Positions 32,953 through 44,065 of a DNA stretch of 64,000 nucleotides are shown piece after piece. A program made the translations under genes and the position numbers. Location: NCBI GenBank assembly GCA_030063045.1, contig JAQSEB010000086.1:1758501-1822500 (forward strand). Direction: 5' to 3'. Source of the DNA: Pratylenchus scribneri. Its lineage: Eukaryota > Nematoda > Chromadorea > Rhabditida > Pratylenchidae. Below the pieces are notes generated by a model, which had not been told where the DNA came from, ran no database searches, and saw only the letters and a program-made list of their open reading frames with translations. Position 1 is the first letter of the stretch. Each line of letters begins with the position of its first letter.

Positions 32953-35132
32953 TCATTTTCCCACTCGTTGCACATTCCAATCCTGCATATTTTTAATTAA
33001 CAAATAAAAAATAAATTTCTTAAAAATTTACCGCTTGGCATAAAGGACATCGATTATTCTGTTTGACCCAAAGTGACATGCAGCCTAAAATATTTATTTT
33101 ATCAAAACATTTTTTTGTAAAAATTTAACTCACAAAGATGGAAGCAATGATTGCATTCGCCCCAAATGACCACACATTCCTGCTGCTTTGAATCGGATTG
33201 GCAACGCAGACAGGCTTCTGGAAAATTATTGGATTTTTGTTATAAAAAATATTAACGATTTTCAGTTTATTACCCTGACCCTGACGCTAGATACAACTCG
33301 CAATCCATGCCCAAAATTTCATTATCACGGTAATATATTGCAAAATTTAATTATTCTTAAAATTATGTTAGAATATTGTAAATTATGAAAATATCGCAAA
33401 TTTTAAATTTTGAAAATTATTCTAAGATATGAAGCCAAAAATATAGTCAGAATTTGTCATTATGAAAATATATCGCAAAATATGCGAATTGTAAACATAT
33501 GACTGAAATTAGACTATTCTGAAAATAATAGGGAAATCTAGTAAATTTTTAAAATAATTCTGAAAATTTTTAAATTTTCAACATATCTTATTTTTTATAT
33601 TTTAAAATTATTCTTAAAATATGATTCATTTTAATGTTGAAAATAAATATATTCTGAGCATATATTTTGAATTCTAGAAATTCCCACAATTATTTTTAAA
33701 ATTTATCTTTATTTGGAAATGCTAGTATTGTGTACTATTTCTGTTAGACGATCAGAGATGGCTCTGTCTATTTCCTCCTATTGTGTGCTTCTCATAAAAT
33801 TTTTTTACCCTTCAGCCCATATAGTACCCAGATTTATAAGGTGAAGTCATGGCTGCTGCCCCCTTTGGGGCATGCTACAGGCGTATTAGCCTTTGGGATT
33901 GGACTCGCGCGAGGTCCTAAGACTCCCGAGTGCGTGGGGTCTTGGGATTCTCGAGATCCTGGGACTCCCGAGTGCGCGGGATCCTGGGATTCTCGAGGTC
34001 CCGGGGTGCGCGAGAACTTATTTTGACTAATAATGGATAAAAATTTTACTCAAAAATAATTTTTCATAATAGTAAGATTCTGAGCATATGCTGAAAATAT
34101 GGATATTTTGAAAATTGTTTTTTCGTCCTTATCTTGACACATAATGTGAAAATAGTGTTAAAAATAATTTTCAGAATCTCTAAATCTGAACATAATTCTG
34201 AGAATTTGAATATTCTAAAAATATATTTTCTGGCTGTATTTTCATCATATTGTCAAAATATGATCGATTTAATAAATTTTGAAAATTTCCACATTCTAAA
34301 ATAATTCAAAAATATGTTAAATTCTCAAAATTATGCTCAAAATAAGGGTGTATCTGGATTGGGGTATACGATTTACGATACGCATATTTTCGGCATATTT
34401 TCAGAATCCGCACCTATTTCCATAGTCAGGGTATTGGAATCAAATTAGGGAAATAATTAAAATGGTCAAAAAGTATTGAAAATATCGAAAAATGAAAATG
34501 CCAAAAAGATTGTAATGTTTCAGTGTTTTAATCTTAGACCCCCAAAGCCCAAACCATAGATCTAAAATCCAATCGCTAGAACTCGTCAAGTCGTAGTCCT
34601 TGATTTTGTTTTAGCTTGGGTTTAACCAATTTATAGAACCAAAAACTTGAGATTGTTAATGGTTTAAACAGCTTAATAGCCATTAATTTTGATCAAACCT
34701 TGATAATCTTTGCATAAATGTTCAATGATCGATGCGTCTTGATGAGAGCTATCGTATTATTATAATATAAGTTGGGCTGGGCCTTGTGGGGCTTATTGCT
34801 TATAAAAACCAATGTACTGCTACAATCTTTTCAACATTTTCAATTCATTTTATACTTTTCATTTTTTTCGACAAATTAAATACTTTTTTTTGTAAATTTT
34901 GTAATTATGTTTCATAAATTTTCAAATGAATACCCATTAAATGAACTCGGCAAATGGCACAAGTGTCGCATTCCACGTCCCAAGCCCAAGTGGCCACCAA
35001 ATTCCATTTCTTCAAGGCGAATGGTTTTTTCGGCGTTGTTGTCACAATTTTTGATTGTTTTGGCTGCTGCTGATTGTCGCCAGTGCTTTTTGCCTCTTCA
35101 ATTTGTTCTAATTTTTGTTCATCAGTTTCCAT
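32953..35132 (-). CDS. rbx-2: RING-box protein 2 (RBX2/RNF7/SAG), cullin-RING ligase subunit
   Basis: Four exons (34934-35132, 33134-33217, 33032-33084, 32953-32982) join with exact phase to 121 aa. Residues 1-38 are a variable Gln/Lys-rich tail. The rest closely follows animal RBX2: KKWNLVATWAWDVECDTCAI for cullin binding, then CRVHLMEACLRCQ, IWGECNHCFHLCCMSLWVKQ, NNRCPLCQADWNVQRVGK. All RING-H2 zinc ligands are present. RBX2 pairs with cullin-5 and recruits ubiquitin/NEDD8-charged E2. Exon 1 is preceded by a likely trans-splice acceptor, TTTCTAG read on - (35137-35138), only 4 nt before ATG. Intron 1 is 1.7 kb and holds repeats. The gene is divergent from rpl-31. Confidence 0.96.
33890..34025. 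repeat. GC-rich tandem repeat (about 42 bp) in rbx-2 intron 1
   Basis: About two and a half units of ACTCCCGAGTGCGTGGGGTC followed by TTGGGATTCTCGAGATCCTG. It stands out sharply in an AT-rich intron. Palindromic TCTCGAGA-like and GCGCG motifs recur. Confidence 0.7.
34530..34810. mobile_element. Degenerate foldback repeat (GGTTTATCC family) in rbx-2 intron 1
   Basis: Recognised by AATGGTTTAAACAGCTTAATAG, TTTTGATCAAACC, TTCAATGATCGATGCGTCTTGA. Ends eroded. Confidence 0.5.
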
Positions 35133-35161
35133 TATTCTAGAAATGATTTAATAAAAATGAT

Positions 35162-35380
35162 GGTACTTATCCAGTTTACGTCCGCTTTTTTTGGTAAGTG
35201 CTTGGTCCCCTCTTTGGTTTGTCATATTTCGGGTTAGGGTCAATCAGGGCTGGGTTGGGGATAGGGTGGGGGTAGGAATCATCTTACATGTATCCTAAAC
35301 CCAAACCCTAACCCTAACCTTAAAACCAAAGGGGGGACCAAGCACTTTCCAAAAAAGCGGATGTAAACTGGATAAGTACC
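35162..35380. mobile_element. GGTAC-ended MITE with exact 8-bp TSD immediately upstream of rbx-2
   Basis: Left end GGTACTTATCCAGTTTACGT and right end ATGTAAACTGGATAAGTACC. The inverted repeat continues through the CGCTTTTTT and AAGTGCTTGGTCCCC regions. Flanks are AAAATGAT at 35154-35161 and 35381-35388. It lies 24 bp beyond the putative trans-splice acceptor of rbx-2, in its outron or promoter. A truncated relative (one end only) is at about 50134-50215. Confidence 0.9.
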
Positions 35381-35388
35381 AAAATGAT

Positions 35389-36141
35389 TAAAACAAAATT
35401 TATAAAATGGATTGATAAAATTGGTTAAAAAATAATTCCGGATTCTGCTATTAAGTAAATTGTCAAATTAATGCGCAAGAATAATTCACTCTTGAATAGG
35501 TAGGCTTTTTTGTGATCCTAGATTTTAATTTTTCGTCTTCGCTTAATGCTATTTTCCTATTTTTGATTGTATAAATTGCACTATTTTTTTCAATTCTAAT
35601 CGATCAATAATTATAAGTTTGGATGTAATGTCATATCGGCGCAGGCGGATTGTTTTGCTTGTTTATGCTGAGCTGGGAATGGCATGGCATCAGCACTTTT
35701 ACTAGCAATTTTTTCACATTTCTTATCACAACATCAGCTTAAATTTATTAGCAGATTATTTATGCATTAATAAAGTGAATAATGGTTTAAAAATGAAAAG
35801 ATGGAGAAGTTGTTTTTGCAAAAATAGGAGGCTTAATTTTATGGAAACCCCAACGGTTTAGCATAGCTTAATGGAAACATGGCTTATTAGGTTTATGAAA
35901 ACGCAACTAATTAAGATACAAAGCATCCTTCCACTTAATTTTCTTTTAATCATGACAAAAAAATTACTCAAATATTCCTGGTACATTATTAGTAAACCTA
36001 TTTTCAAAGCCCATGACACTGACACTTATTTAATACCTAATTTCCCGTGCATATTTCCAATCATAAATCAACACAAAAATTTCCAGAGAATATACTCAAT
36101 TATCAATCAATTTAATAATCGACAGACAAAGCGAAAAATAA
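35389..36141. promoter_or_regulatory. Intergenic promoter side of rpl-31
   Basis: AT-rich. A TTTCCAG acceptor ends at 36086, 56 nt before the rpl-31 ATG, and is a plausible spliced-leader site. The 136-codon frame that starts at 35871 overlaps rpl-31 exon 1 in another frame and is not real. Confidence 0.4.
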
Positions 36142-38607
36142 ATGGCGGCAAAGAAGCAACGTGGCGAGAAGAAGGCCAAAAGCTCATTGAACAAGGTGGT
36201 CACCCGCGAGTATACCATCCACATGCACAAACTCATTCATGGAATGTACGGTTTTCTTTATTTAATAAATCAAATTTTTGACTGAAAACTATCTGAGAAT
36301 ATTGAAAATGGTTAAACCAATCATTTTATTGGAAACATTTTAATTGACGAAAGGATTTTAAGGCGGTTCAATGGTTTATCTTAGATAACAAACCTTTAAA
36401 CAAAACCAATCAGTGGTCGGTCTCGGTATCGGTAGATCTCGTCAGCACATCAGTTGTATAAATGTTTCTATGTCTTGGGTTAAACCAATCCTATGTTAGT
36501 TTCAAAAACCAAAGCGGTTTAACCGTTTAATACCAAATTAATTGTTGGCCAAACCACAACCATCACAAATTATATACCATTCATTCAATAATTTTTGGCC
36601 AGTTCTATCAAATTTGGTGTATAGTTTGGGGCCTACGCTCTAGGATAAACCATTGAACCGCTAAAATCTATGCGCCATATAGTTTAGGGGCTAGAAGGGA
36701 AAAGGATGACGAAGATGAAGTAGGAGAAGAAGAAGATAAAGGTGAGAATTATAATGATTAGGATGATAGAAGATCATCTCTCATCAGCTTCATCTCTTCT
36801 TCTTCTTCTCCATTCATCATCCACCTCATCCTTTTCCCTTTCATCCCTATCCCTAAAACTGCATTAGTACTAGAGTCCGGACCGGGCCGGGCCCGACTCA
36901 GGTTTTACCCGGGCCCTGGCCCGAACCCAGGACATTTGGAAAACCTGGCCCGGAAAAATTTTGATTAAAAATCCGGGTACATGGACCCGGCAAATCTGAA
37001 AACCGGACCCTAATTAGTATCAAAATTATAAATCATTTATCATTAAATTCGTCTTGACTAACTCTATCCAATTGGCGATTGGGTATATGGTTTGGAGCAG
37101 TGGCGTAGCCAGAAATTTCATTTCGGGAGGGGGAATTCCAACGAAAGATTTTCTTTCGGAGGGGGGAATTCTAAAATTTTAAGGATGTATTTTTCAAAAA
37201 AATTGTAAATTATAAAAACTAAAAAAAATTTTCACAATTTTTGACCAAAATTCCATTCAGATAAGCATAAAAGCGAATATGCGAGCGCCGACAGGCGCGA
37301 GCGCGAAATTTTTTGCCTTTTTTTCAAGAGAAAAATCCAATTTTTTCCTCCTCGATTTCATTTCGGTAGGGGGAATTCCCCCCGTTCCCCCCACCTGGCT
37401 ACGCCACTGGTTTGGAGGTCTAGGTCTCTGGGATAAACCATTGAACCGCTAAAATCTTTTGCCATTTACAATAATTTTCTGCCAGATTACTATTCCTTTT
37501 TATTCAGCGGCTTCAAATACCGAGCACCGCGGGCCATCAAAGAGGTCAAGAAGTTTGCCGAAAAGCAAATGGGCACTCCCGACGTTCGCATCGACACCCG
37601 GCTGAACAAATTCCTCTGGTCCCAGGGTGTTCGGTATTCCATTTGAGAATTATTTTTAATAAATTTCGACAATTTTTCAGCAATGTTCCATACCGAGTCC
37701 GTGTCCGCCTGTCGCGTCGCCGCAATGATGACGAGGACTCGCCGCACAAGCTCTACACCTTGGTATTCTTTTGAACATCTTGAATTGGTTTATACAAAGT
37801 TACCCAAAAATTTTTAATAAAAAAGTGAGAGCGGTCCGTCCAACTTAACTTACATATTAATGCCGGGCTAATTTGGCACCGGTTATAAATTATAATAATT
37901 CATCAAGGTTAGACTAATATCGAAGATTTTGGTATCTAATTAAGAGCAAATTCTTGGCACCAAATAATATTAATTTTATTCAAATTGGTTCAGACTTGTT
38001 GGAATTATGCACAAAAAACCACTAAAAATTTTTGCAAATCCAAAGTGAAGGTCGTAGTGGTTTTTGGACACAAGTCCATCCATTCTCAACCAATCTAAAT
38101 AAAATTAATATCATTGGATAGCCAAGAATTCGCTCTTTAATTTGATACTAAAATCATCAAATTTGGTTCAGTCCTTGATGTGTTATTATAAATGGCGCCA
38201 ATTTACAAGATCGGTGCAAAGTTTGACTACTCTCTCAATAGTCATTAAATTCTCAAAACAAGCAAAAAGCCAACATAATAATCTCTACATTTTTTGGAGT
38301 GAATAATAGCCCGCTAGCCGCTAATAAGCTTACTTACTTACTAATCAGAGATTAAAATAGCATTTTTATCCCAAATAAGCCAATTTCTTAATTAATCGAT
38401 TAATTTATCTTCCAATTCCAATGCTCAATTTATCTAATCCAATAGATGAACTTATAGAATAGAAATAGATCCTTCACCGTCCCAAAAATAAATTTGACAA
38501 ATATTTTTAACAATTGTCCAAATTTTCATCATTTTTTTCAGGTCACCCATGTGCCCGTGACCTCATTCAAACGGCTGACCACCGTCAATGTGGAGAGCGA
38601 AGATTGA
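36142..38607 (+). CDS. rpl-31: 60S ribosomal protein L31 (eL31)
   Basis: Four exons (36142-36245, 37508-37633, 37681-37762, 38542-38607) join with exact phase to 125 aa, the family's normal length. Motifs: [81 protein letters not shown], then a short acidic tail. It is a structural protein of the large subunit near the peptide exit tunnel. Intron 1 (1.26 kb) is a stack of nested transposon relics, unusual for a highly expressed ribosomal gene; intron 3 is 0.78 kb. Confidence 0.97.
36373..36651. mobile_element. Foldback repeat, GGTTTATCC family, rpl-31 intron 1
   Basis: Starts GGTTTATCTTAG and ends TAGGATAAACC. Interior GGTTTAACCGTTTAATACC and TATATACCATTCATTCAATA match the other copies. Confidence 0.7.
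36678..36864. repeat. GA/CT foldback hairpin in rpl-31 intron 1
   Basis: Left arm AGAAGGGAAAAGGATGACGA pairs with right arm TCATCCTTTTCCCTTTC. The outer parts TAGTTTAGGGGCTAG and CTATCCCTAAAACTG are also complementary. Same style as the idhg-1 intron hairpins. Confidence 0.7.
36871..37012. mobile_element. 142-bp hAT-like MITE, TIR TAGAGTCCGG, in rpl-31 intron 1
   Basis: Ends TAGAGTCCGG and CCGGACCCTA. Flanks ATTAGTAC (36863-36870) and ATTAGTAT (37013-37020) are an 8-bp duplication with one change. The interior is GC-rich CCGGGCC text, like the subterminal repeats of the larger element at 46825-48281. Confidence 0.75.
37098..37409. mobile_element. 312-bp hAT-like MITE, TIR CAGTGGCGTAGCCAG, in rpl-31 intron 1
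   Basis: Left CAGTGGCGTAGCCAGAAATT, right CCTGGCTACGCCACTG. Exact 8-bp duplication GTTTGGAG (37090-37097 and 37410-37417). CAGTGGCGTAGCC ends are a known style of hAT terminal repeat. It is nested inside a half copy of the GGTTTATCC foldback family (37020-37450). Confidence 0.9.
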
Positions 38608-39062
38608 AGAGGACGAAGAAGAAATATGTTGCCGTAAAGATTTGATGTTGGAAGATTTAAAGGAGAAAAGAGACCACAAATTTGTTGTTATTTTTCAATT
38701 TGAGATTGGATAAAAATTGTTAATTTAAATTTTTGGAAATTATTTGAAAAATTTCAAAGTTCGATTGGGGCAATTTGCTTGTTTTTTTTTCATATTTATT
38801 TTTTATTTATTCAACCTTTTTTATTACAGTTTTTCTTTTACAAACTTAAAATTTAAAGATGAAGAATTGATTGTTCGGCTCTACAAAAGTTTGACTATGA
38901 AAAGATTTTAATTAAATGCCTATTAAGAAAAAAAAGTCCGATAAAATACATTTATCGATTTTAAAATTCAGTTTTCGACTAATTTTTCTTTATAAAAACG
39001 GCTATAAAGTTTGTTTAATTGAAAATTTGTATTAATTATTGGAAAATCGATATAAAGTCGAA

Positions 39063-39207
39063 TTATTCCGTTGCGACAATATTCGCAGCACCGCCATTTC
39101 CGTCAATTGTTATTGTAAAGGCATAGCACGAGCCTAGAGCCACGCCGGCTTGACAATAAAAGGCAGCGTGAACAACAAAAGTGAATTCAGTGGCACCACA
39201 AATCTGA
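39063..39207 (-). pseudogene. Possible orphan 3' exon of a secreted-type protein
   Basis: Read on -, an acceptor CTCTCAG is followed by a 47-codon frame containing CGATEFTFVVHAAFYCQAGV and DGNGGAANIVATE before a stop at 39063. The composition looks protein-like (balanced, two to three Cys). No upstream exon is found, since the next coding sequence on this strand ends in its own stop at 40632. Could be a gene fragment. Family not recognised. Confidence 0.3.
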
Positions 39208-39474
39208 GAGCATTGTTTTGGGAGAATAGAAGTTTGTGGTTATTGGGCAAATATTTGGAAATTTTGATTAAATTATGTATGAATGACCCAATTAGTAAAT
39301 TTGTTGAAAAAAAAGTCATGGTTTTTTTTAAACATAATTGCCAATCGTATCGCTAAAGAAGCATTCATCATCCTTGAAAACCTTTCTACGCTTAACATTT
39401 TTGTATTTGAAAAATCAAAATATTTTTAAGACTAAAACAAAACAAAAATTGTTTAGGAGGGACACAAATTTGTT

Positions 39475-40560
39475 GATGAGGCAAAACACAACTTGTTTAG
39501 GAGGGCAAAAACACGAAATGTTTTAGTGACAAAACACAAATTGTTTTTGGGGAAAACACAAAATATTTTAGATGCAAAAACACAAATTGTTTTTGGGGCA
39601 AAATACAAAATGTCTTTGGGGCAAAATACAAAATGTTTTAGAGGAAAAACACAAAATGTTTTTGGAGCAAAATACAAAATGTTTTTGGGGCAAAATACAA
39701 AATGTTTTAGAGGCAAAGCACAAAATGTTTTGAGGCAAAACACAAAATGTTTTTGGGGCAAAATACAAAATGTTTTAGAGGCAAAACACAAAATGTTTTA
39801 GAGGCAAAACACAAAATGTTTTTGGGGCAAAATACAAAACGTTTTAGAGGCAAAACACAAAATGTTTTAGAGGCAAAACACAAAATGTTTTTGGGGCAAA
39901 ATACAAAATGTTTTAGAGGCAAAACACGAAATGTTTTAGTGACAAAACACAAATTGTTTTTGGGGAAAACACAAAATATTTTAGATGCAAAAACACAAAT
40001 TGTTTTTGGCGCAAAATACAAAATGTTTTTGGGGCAAAATACAAAATGTTTTTGGGGCAAAATACAAAATGTTTTAGAGGCAAAACACAAAATGTTTTAG
40101 AGGCGAAAACACAAAATGTTTTTGGGGCAAAATACAAAATGTTTTAGAGGCAAAATACAAAATGTTTTAGAGGCAAAACACAAAATGTTTTAGAGGCGAA
40201 AACACAAAATGTTTTTGGGGCAAAATACAAAATGTTTTAGAGGCAAAACACAAAATGTTTTAGAGGCAAAACACAAAATGTTTTTGGGGTAAAATACAAA
40301 ATGTTTTTGGGGCAAAATACAAAATGTTTTAGATGCAAAACACAAAATGTTTTTGGGGCAAAATACAAAATGTTTTAGAGGCAAAACACAAAATGTTTTA
40401 GAGGCGAAAACACAAAATGTTTTTGGGGCAAAATACAAAATGTTTTAGAGGCAAAACACAAAATGTTTTAGAGGCAAAACACAAAATGTTTTTGGGGTAA
40501 AATACAAAATGTTTTAGAGGCAAAACAGAAATTGTATAATAGGTAAAACACATAAATTGC
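39475..40560. repeat. Large minisatellite, about 23-24 bp units alternating two forms
   Basis: More than 40 units of two interleaved kinds: AGAGGCAAAACACAAAATGT and TTTGGGGCAAAATACAAAAT. They are arranged in recurring higher-order blocks, and a segment around 39500-39600 reappears at 39925-40020. Several frames of about 100 codons are open on both strands (for example KTFCVLPLKHFVFCPKNILC on -). I regard these as repeat artefacts. Confidence 0.93.
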
Positions 40561-40631
40561 TTGGGAGTCAAAAGCAAAAATATATTCAATTAAGAAAAAT
40601 AAATTTCATTTTTTTTGTTTATAATAAAATT

Positions 40632-41117
40632 TTAAATCTCCTTCAACAGAAAACTAACCACATTAACGGCTGTACCGCCCATTGCCCTTTCGGCCGCCCA
40701 TTGAATTCGACGTTTTGACGCTTCCAAATCGGTGGAAATATTCTGTAAACAGTTTAAAAAATTAGACAGTGATTTTTGATTTAATGGGAAAAATAAAAAA
40801 TAATAAAATTTCTTTAAAAAAATTTGAATTTTGGTCAAATTTTTACTAAAGCTATTCAATTCCTTTCAAAAATATAAAATCTTTTAAAATTTTTTTCACA
40901 CCTCTAAAATGGCCTTTTGCAATATTCGACTATTGCATTTTGCATCCTCCGATCCGTTTTCCAAGGCCAAATTTTCTGCACTTAAAATTCCAAATGGCCA
41001 AGCCGCTGGCCGAATGCGAGCCCCAAATGCCAAACGATTTCTTTTAATATGTACATTTTTGGCAAAAGTTATACAAACCTTGTTGTGGCCAAAAATACTC
41101 TGCCACTTGCGCGACAT
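40632..41117 (-). CDS. Small unknown protein, 108 aa, two exons
   Basis: Exon 1 (40902-41117) and exon 2 (40632-40742) join in phase through a GAG|GTGTGA donor and a TTTACAG acceptor. The sequence is basic and charged, with KWQSIFGHNK, ARIRPAAWPFGILSAENL, then a likely amphipathic helix DLEASKRRIQWAAERAMGG and VVSFLLKEI at the end. There is no signal peptide or transmembrane segment. An upstream start or extra exon cannot be excluded. Family not recognised. Confidence 0.45.
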
Positions 41118-41694
41118 AATCTCTCACAATTGCAGCAACAATCATTCTAGTAGAGAAAGAGAAGCCAAAATTTATTTAGCATTTTAGAGAGCTTAAACTC
41201 TTTCTTCTGTAGGCCAAATAGTCAGTAGGCTATAAGTAAGTATCATGTGCGCTACATATATCTTAAAATTCTTAGCTGAAGGATCCAATTAAATTCTCAT
41301 TTTTTCCTCATAAATTTAACAATTTCATAAATATTTTTTATATTAATCGAGCATATTCCTCTCTATCAAAGTATACCAAGATCATCAAAATTGATTTATC
41401 CATTGATGAGTTAACTTCCAAAGAAAAGCTAATAAGAACACATTCAATTGTTTTATCAAGGAAAGATAAATGGAAGGCAACACTGCCTTTAGGCATATCG
41501 AATGCCACTGGTCGATTAAAGGAAGGGAGAACGGGGAACTACAGTCAGAATGTCTTGATGGTATTCTTTACAAATGAGGAAAATCTGCCTGCAAATAACC
41601 AATAATACCAAAAATGACACTTTCCTAAACATTCTGAAAAAAGCCAAAAATCAATGTAAATCCAAAAAATCTTAATTAGAAAAAAGACACAAAA
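41118..41694. other. Intergenic, nothing recognised
   Basis: AT-rich with a less AT-rich patch at 41465-41590. No coding exon, RNA fold or repeat I can support. Confidence 0.4.
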
Positions 41695-43254
41695 TTATTG
41701 AAAAATATTCTCGACCTGAAGAGTGACCGTTTGTGGTGGTCGCAAAATAAGATTTGGGGATGGGGGTGGAGGCAAGGGAAGAGCGGGAATGGGTGCGGGA
41801 AAGCATCGAATTTGAGGTGGTGGTGGCAAGGCAATTTCCTCACGGGGTAGAGGAATTTGCAGAATTTGACGAGAAGGAGGAGGGGTTGGGGGAGGAGGAC
41901 AAGGCGCTGAAAAAAATAAAGTAGAAACTTGAAAAATTTTTTTTAATGAAATTCTCTCAAAATTCATTGTGAATTTATGGCTTTACTTAGGGCATTAATA
42001 ATTCAAAAATGCCCTTCAAATTTTCAAAATTTAGAATAAATACAGAATTAATCAATCTAATGGGCTAATAAATTAAATTAATTTTTAAGTTAGAAAATTA
42101 TTCTCAAAAGCCATTTTTTACCTACCAAACTATTTATTCTAATTTTAAAATTAAATTTTTTAACCTGGCCTCGGGCAAACTGGAGCCGGTGGGCAAGGTT
42201 GGGGAGGAGGGCACAATGGAGGAGGTGGGCAAACTAATGGAGGTGGTGGCAAAAACATTGGCTTAAAAATGTGCAAAAATATGAAAAATTTAGTAACTTT
42301 TTTCTAACCCGTTTTGATGGTGGGGGCGGCATAATTGGCAATCGTGGTGGGAAAAATTCGGCCCGAGGTTGAGGAAGACAAAATCTGGGCATTGGCGGAG
42401 GAGGGGGCAGAGGACAAGGATTGCTTGGAATTGGCTGGGAAAAAATTTATTGAATATATTTTTGAATTTAATTAAAATTACTATAAAATTTTGAATTTTC
42501 TTTTCCTAAATTATTTATTTCATCTTTTAATTTTTTCCTTTTTTAATTTCCTCGATAATTTGAATATTATGTAAAATTCAATTCTTTAATTTTTTTTCCT
42601 AAATAATTTTGAAACCCATAGAATAATTTCACTATCAATTTTAAAATTCGAATTATTAAGACATTAATATTTATAAAAGCGCAGGGGTTCCTGGACTCAA
42701 AAATTAATTTTAAAAAATCAAAAAAATTAAATAATATTAAAATTGAAAAATAAAAATAGATCCACAAACTTCTGGACATTTTATGGTGAATGGACGGCTT
42801 CCCAAATAGAATTGAGCGCTATTTACTCCTGCCGCCGAATTTAATCCTTCAAATTCGGTCAAATCTGGCGCAGATTGAGATTGGGCCACCGTAATTGGTT
42901 CGCCACCGCCATTAGCAGCATCCCTATTAGCCACCACAATTGTGGGTGAATCACGGGCTCTATGAAGCAAAATTTTGTTAAAATAATTTAAAAATTAATT
43001 TTTAACTGAAAAATTTTTCAACATATAATAATTAAAAAGAAAAATATCACTTATGTTTAGATTCCTCTCTCATTAATTTTCAATATTATTTTTTACAAAA
43101 TAATTTTTTACTTCATTGTTGGTAAGACCACCAGCTCTTTTGGATCCTTGAAGAGTCGAATTCGAGTAATTTCTTCTTCCTCTCCATTTGTAATAGTTGT
43201 CAAAAATTTTATAATTAAAATTGCCAAAATTGTTGAAACAAATTGGAAATTCAT
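41695..43254 (-). CDS. Secreted proline-rich protein, 255 aa
   Basis: Five exons (43112-43254, 42770-42959, 42309-42434, 42165-42261, 41695-41906) join with exact phase. Residues 1-23 are a signal peptide (MNFQFVSTILAILIIKFLTT). Then come an acidic-basic linker (EEEEITRIRLFKDPKELVVL) and a Ser/Gly/Asn-rich segment with one short Cys-containing motif (FTIKCPEIPSNPC). From about residue 110 on it is proline-rich with spaced cysteines: PLPPPPPMPRFCLPQ, LPPPPLVCPPPPLCPPPQPC, APCPPPPTPPPS, and a PPPPQ/PLPPPP tail. It resembles extracellular matrix, cuticle or gland-secreted proline-rich proteins. No catalytic domain. Cys spacing within the Pro runs suggests disulphide cross-linking, which is inference. 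Confidence 0.75.
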
Positions 43255-44065
43255 TTCTATTTAAATTATATAAAATATTAAATTTGTAATTTATATATAT
43301 CTAAAACAACAAATCGGAATTTATAAATTAAAGTAATAGGTCAAATTACTCCTTCTCACAATTAATAATAATTAAAAAATTTTTAAGTAAAATTAATAAA
43401 AAAATTGAAACCCGTAAATTAAATGACTGATTGAAATTATATATATGTTCATTTATACTGTTTATATATTAAAAAGAAGAAAATGCTCAGTCAAAAAATG
43501 AAAATATCAATAATATTACAAAAATTAAAAGTTTAATTTGATCGAAACATTTTTGATGATCAGTAAAGGAAATGGAATAATCCGCGCACTTCTTTTCCCC
43601 ATCAAAATTTTATTTGTTTAAATCAGCTTATTCCACAACCAAAGTTTTGCCCAAGGCCATTCTCAGCGAATCCAACAAAAATCCACCCGAAACCATTTTC
43701 CTTTCCCCATTTTTCCTTAAGCACACTTGAAGGGGAGATGATTGAATGTAGAAAAGAAGACAAAGCAAATATGCAAATAAATTACAAATAATTCTTCTGA
43801 TGGAATATTTTTTGAGGGAAATGAGATTTAAAATTTTAAATTTATTAAAATATTTTCAAAAATAATAGTTATAAAAAATAATAAATAATTTTTAAGTTTG
43901 AATATTAAAAAATACTATAATAGTTTAAAAATTAATATAAATAGGAAATTTTTAATTTGTTTAAAATTAAATTCTTTTTTTTCAGATTTTTCTTTGCCCA
44001 AAAATTTGTCTATCAAACTGGTGTGCAAATTTCTTAGGAAAAATTTCTTTGCGGCCAAGCGAAAA
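43255..44065. other. Divergent intergenic region between proline-rich gene and JTB gene
   Basis: Contains a likely trans-splice acceptor TTTTTTTTCAG ending at 43985, 80 nt upstream of the JTB ATG. A short minus-strand frame at 43625-43720 ending LLDSLRMALGKTLVVE is protein-like but isolated. Confidence 0.4.

Noticed and set aside
35270..35330. CCCTAACCCTAACC telomere-like tract
   Set aside because: Only two to three repeats, in the interior of a MITE with defined TIRs and TSD; not a telomere.
35871..36281. 136-codon + strand ORF overlapping the start of rpl-31
   Set aside because: Out of frame with the clear rpl-31 exon 1 and of AT-rich, non-conserved content.
39453..40589. Several 60-127 codon Cys/Phe/Lys-rich frames, which look like secreted Cys-rich peptides
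   Set aside because: They are direct translations of the 23-24 bp minisatellite in multiple frames on both strands.
43625..43720. Minus-strand frame ending LLDSLRMALGKTLVVE, possibly a last exon
   Set aside because: Protein-like, but no upstream exon or acceptor convincingly linked; kept only as a note.
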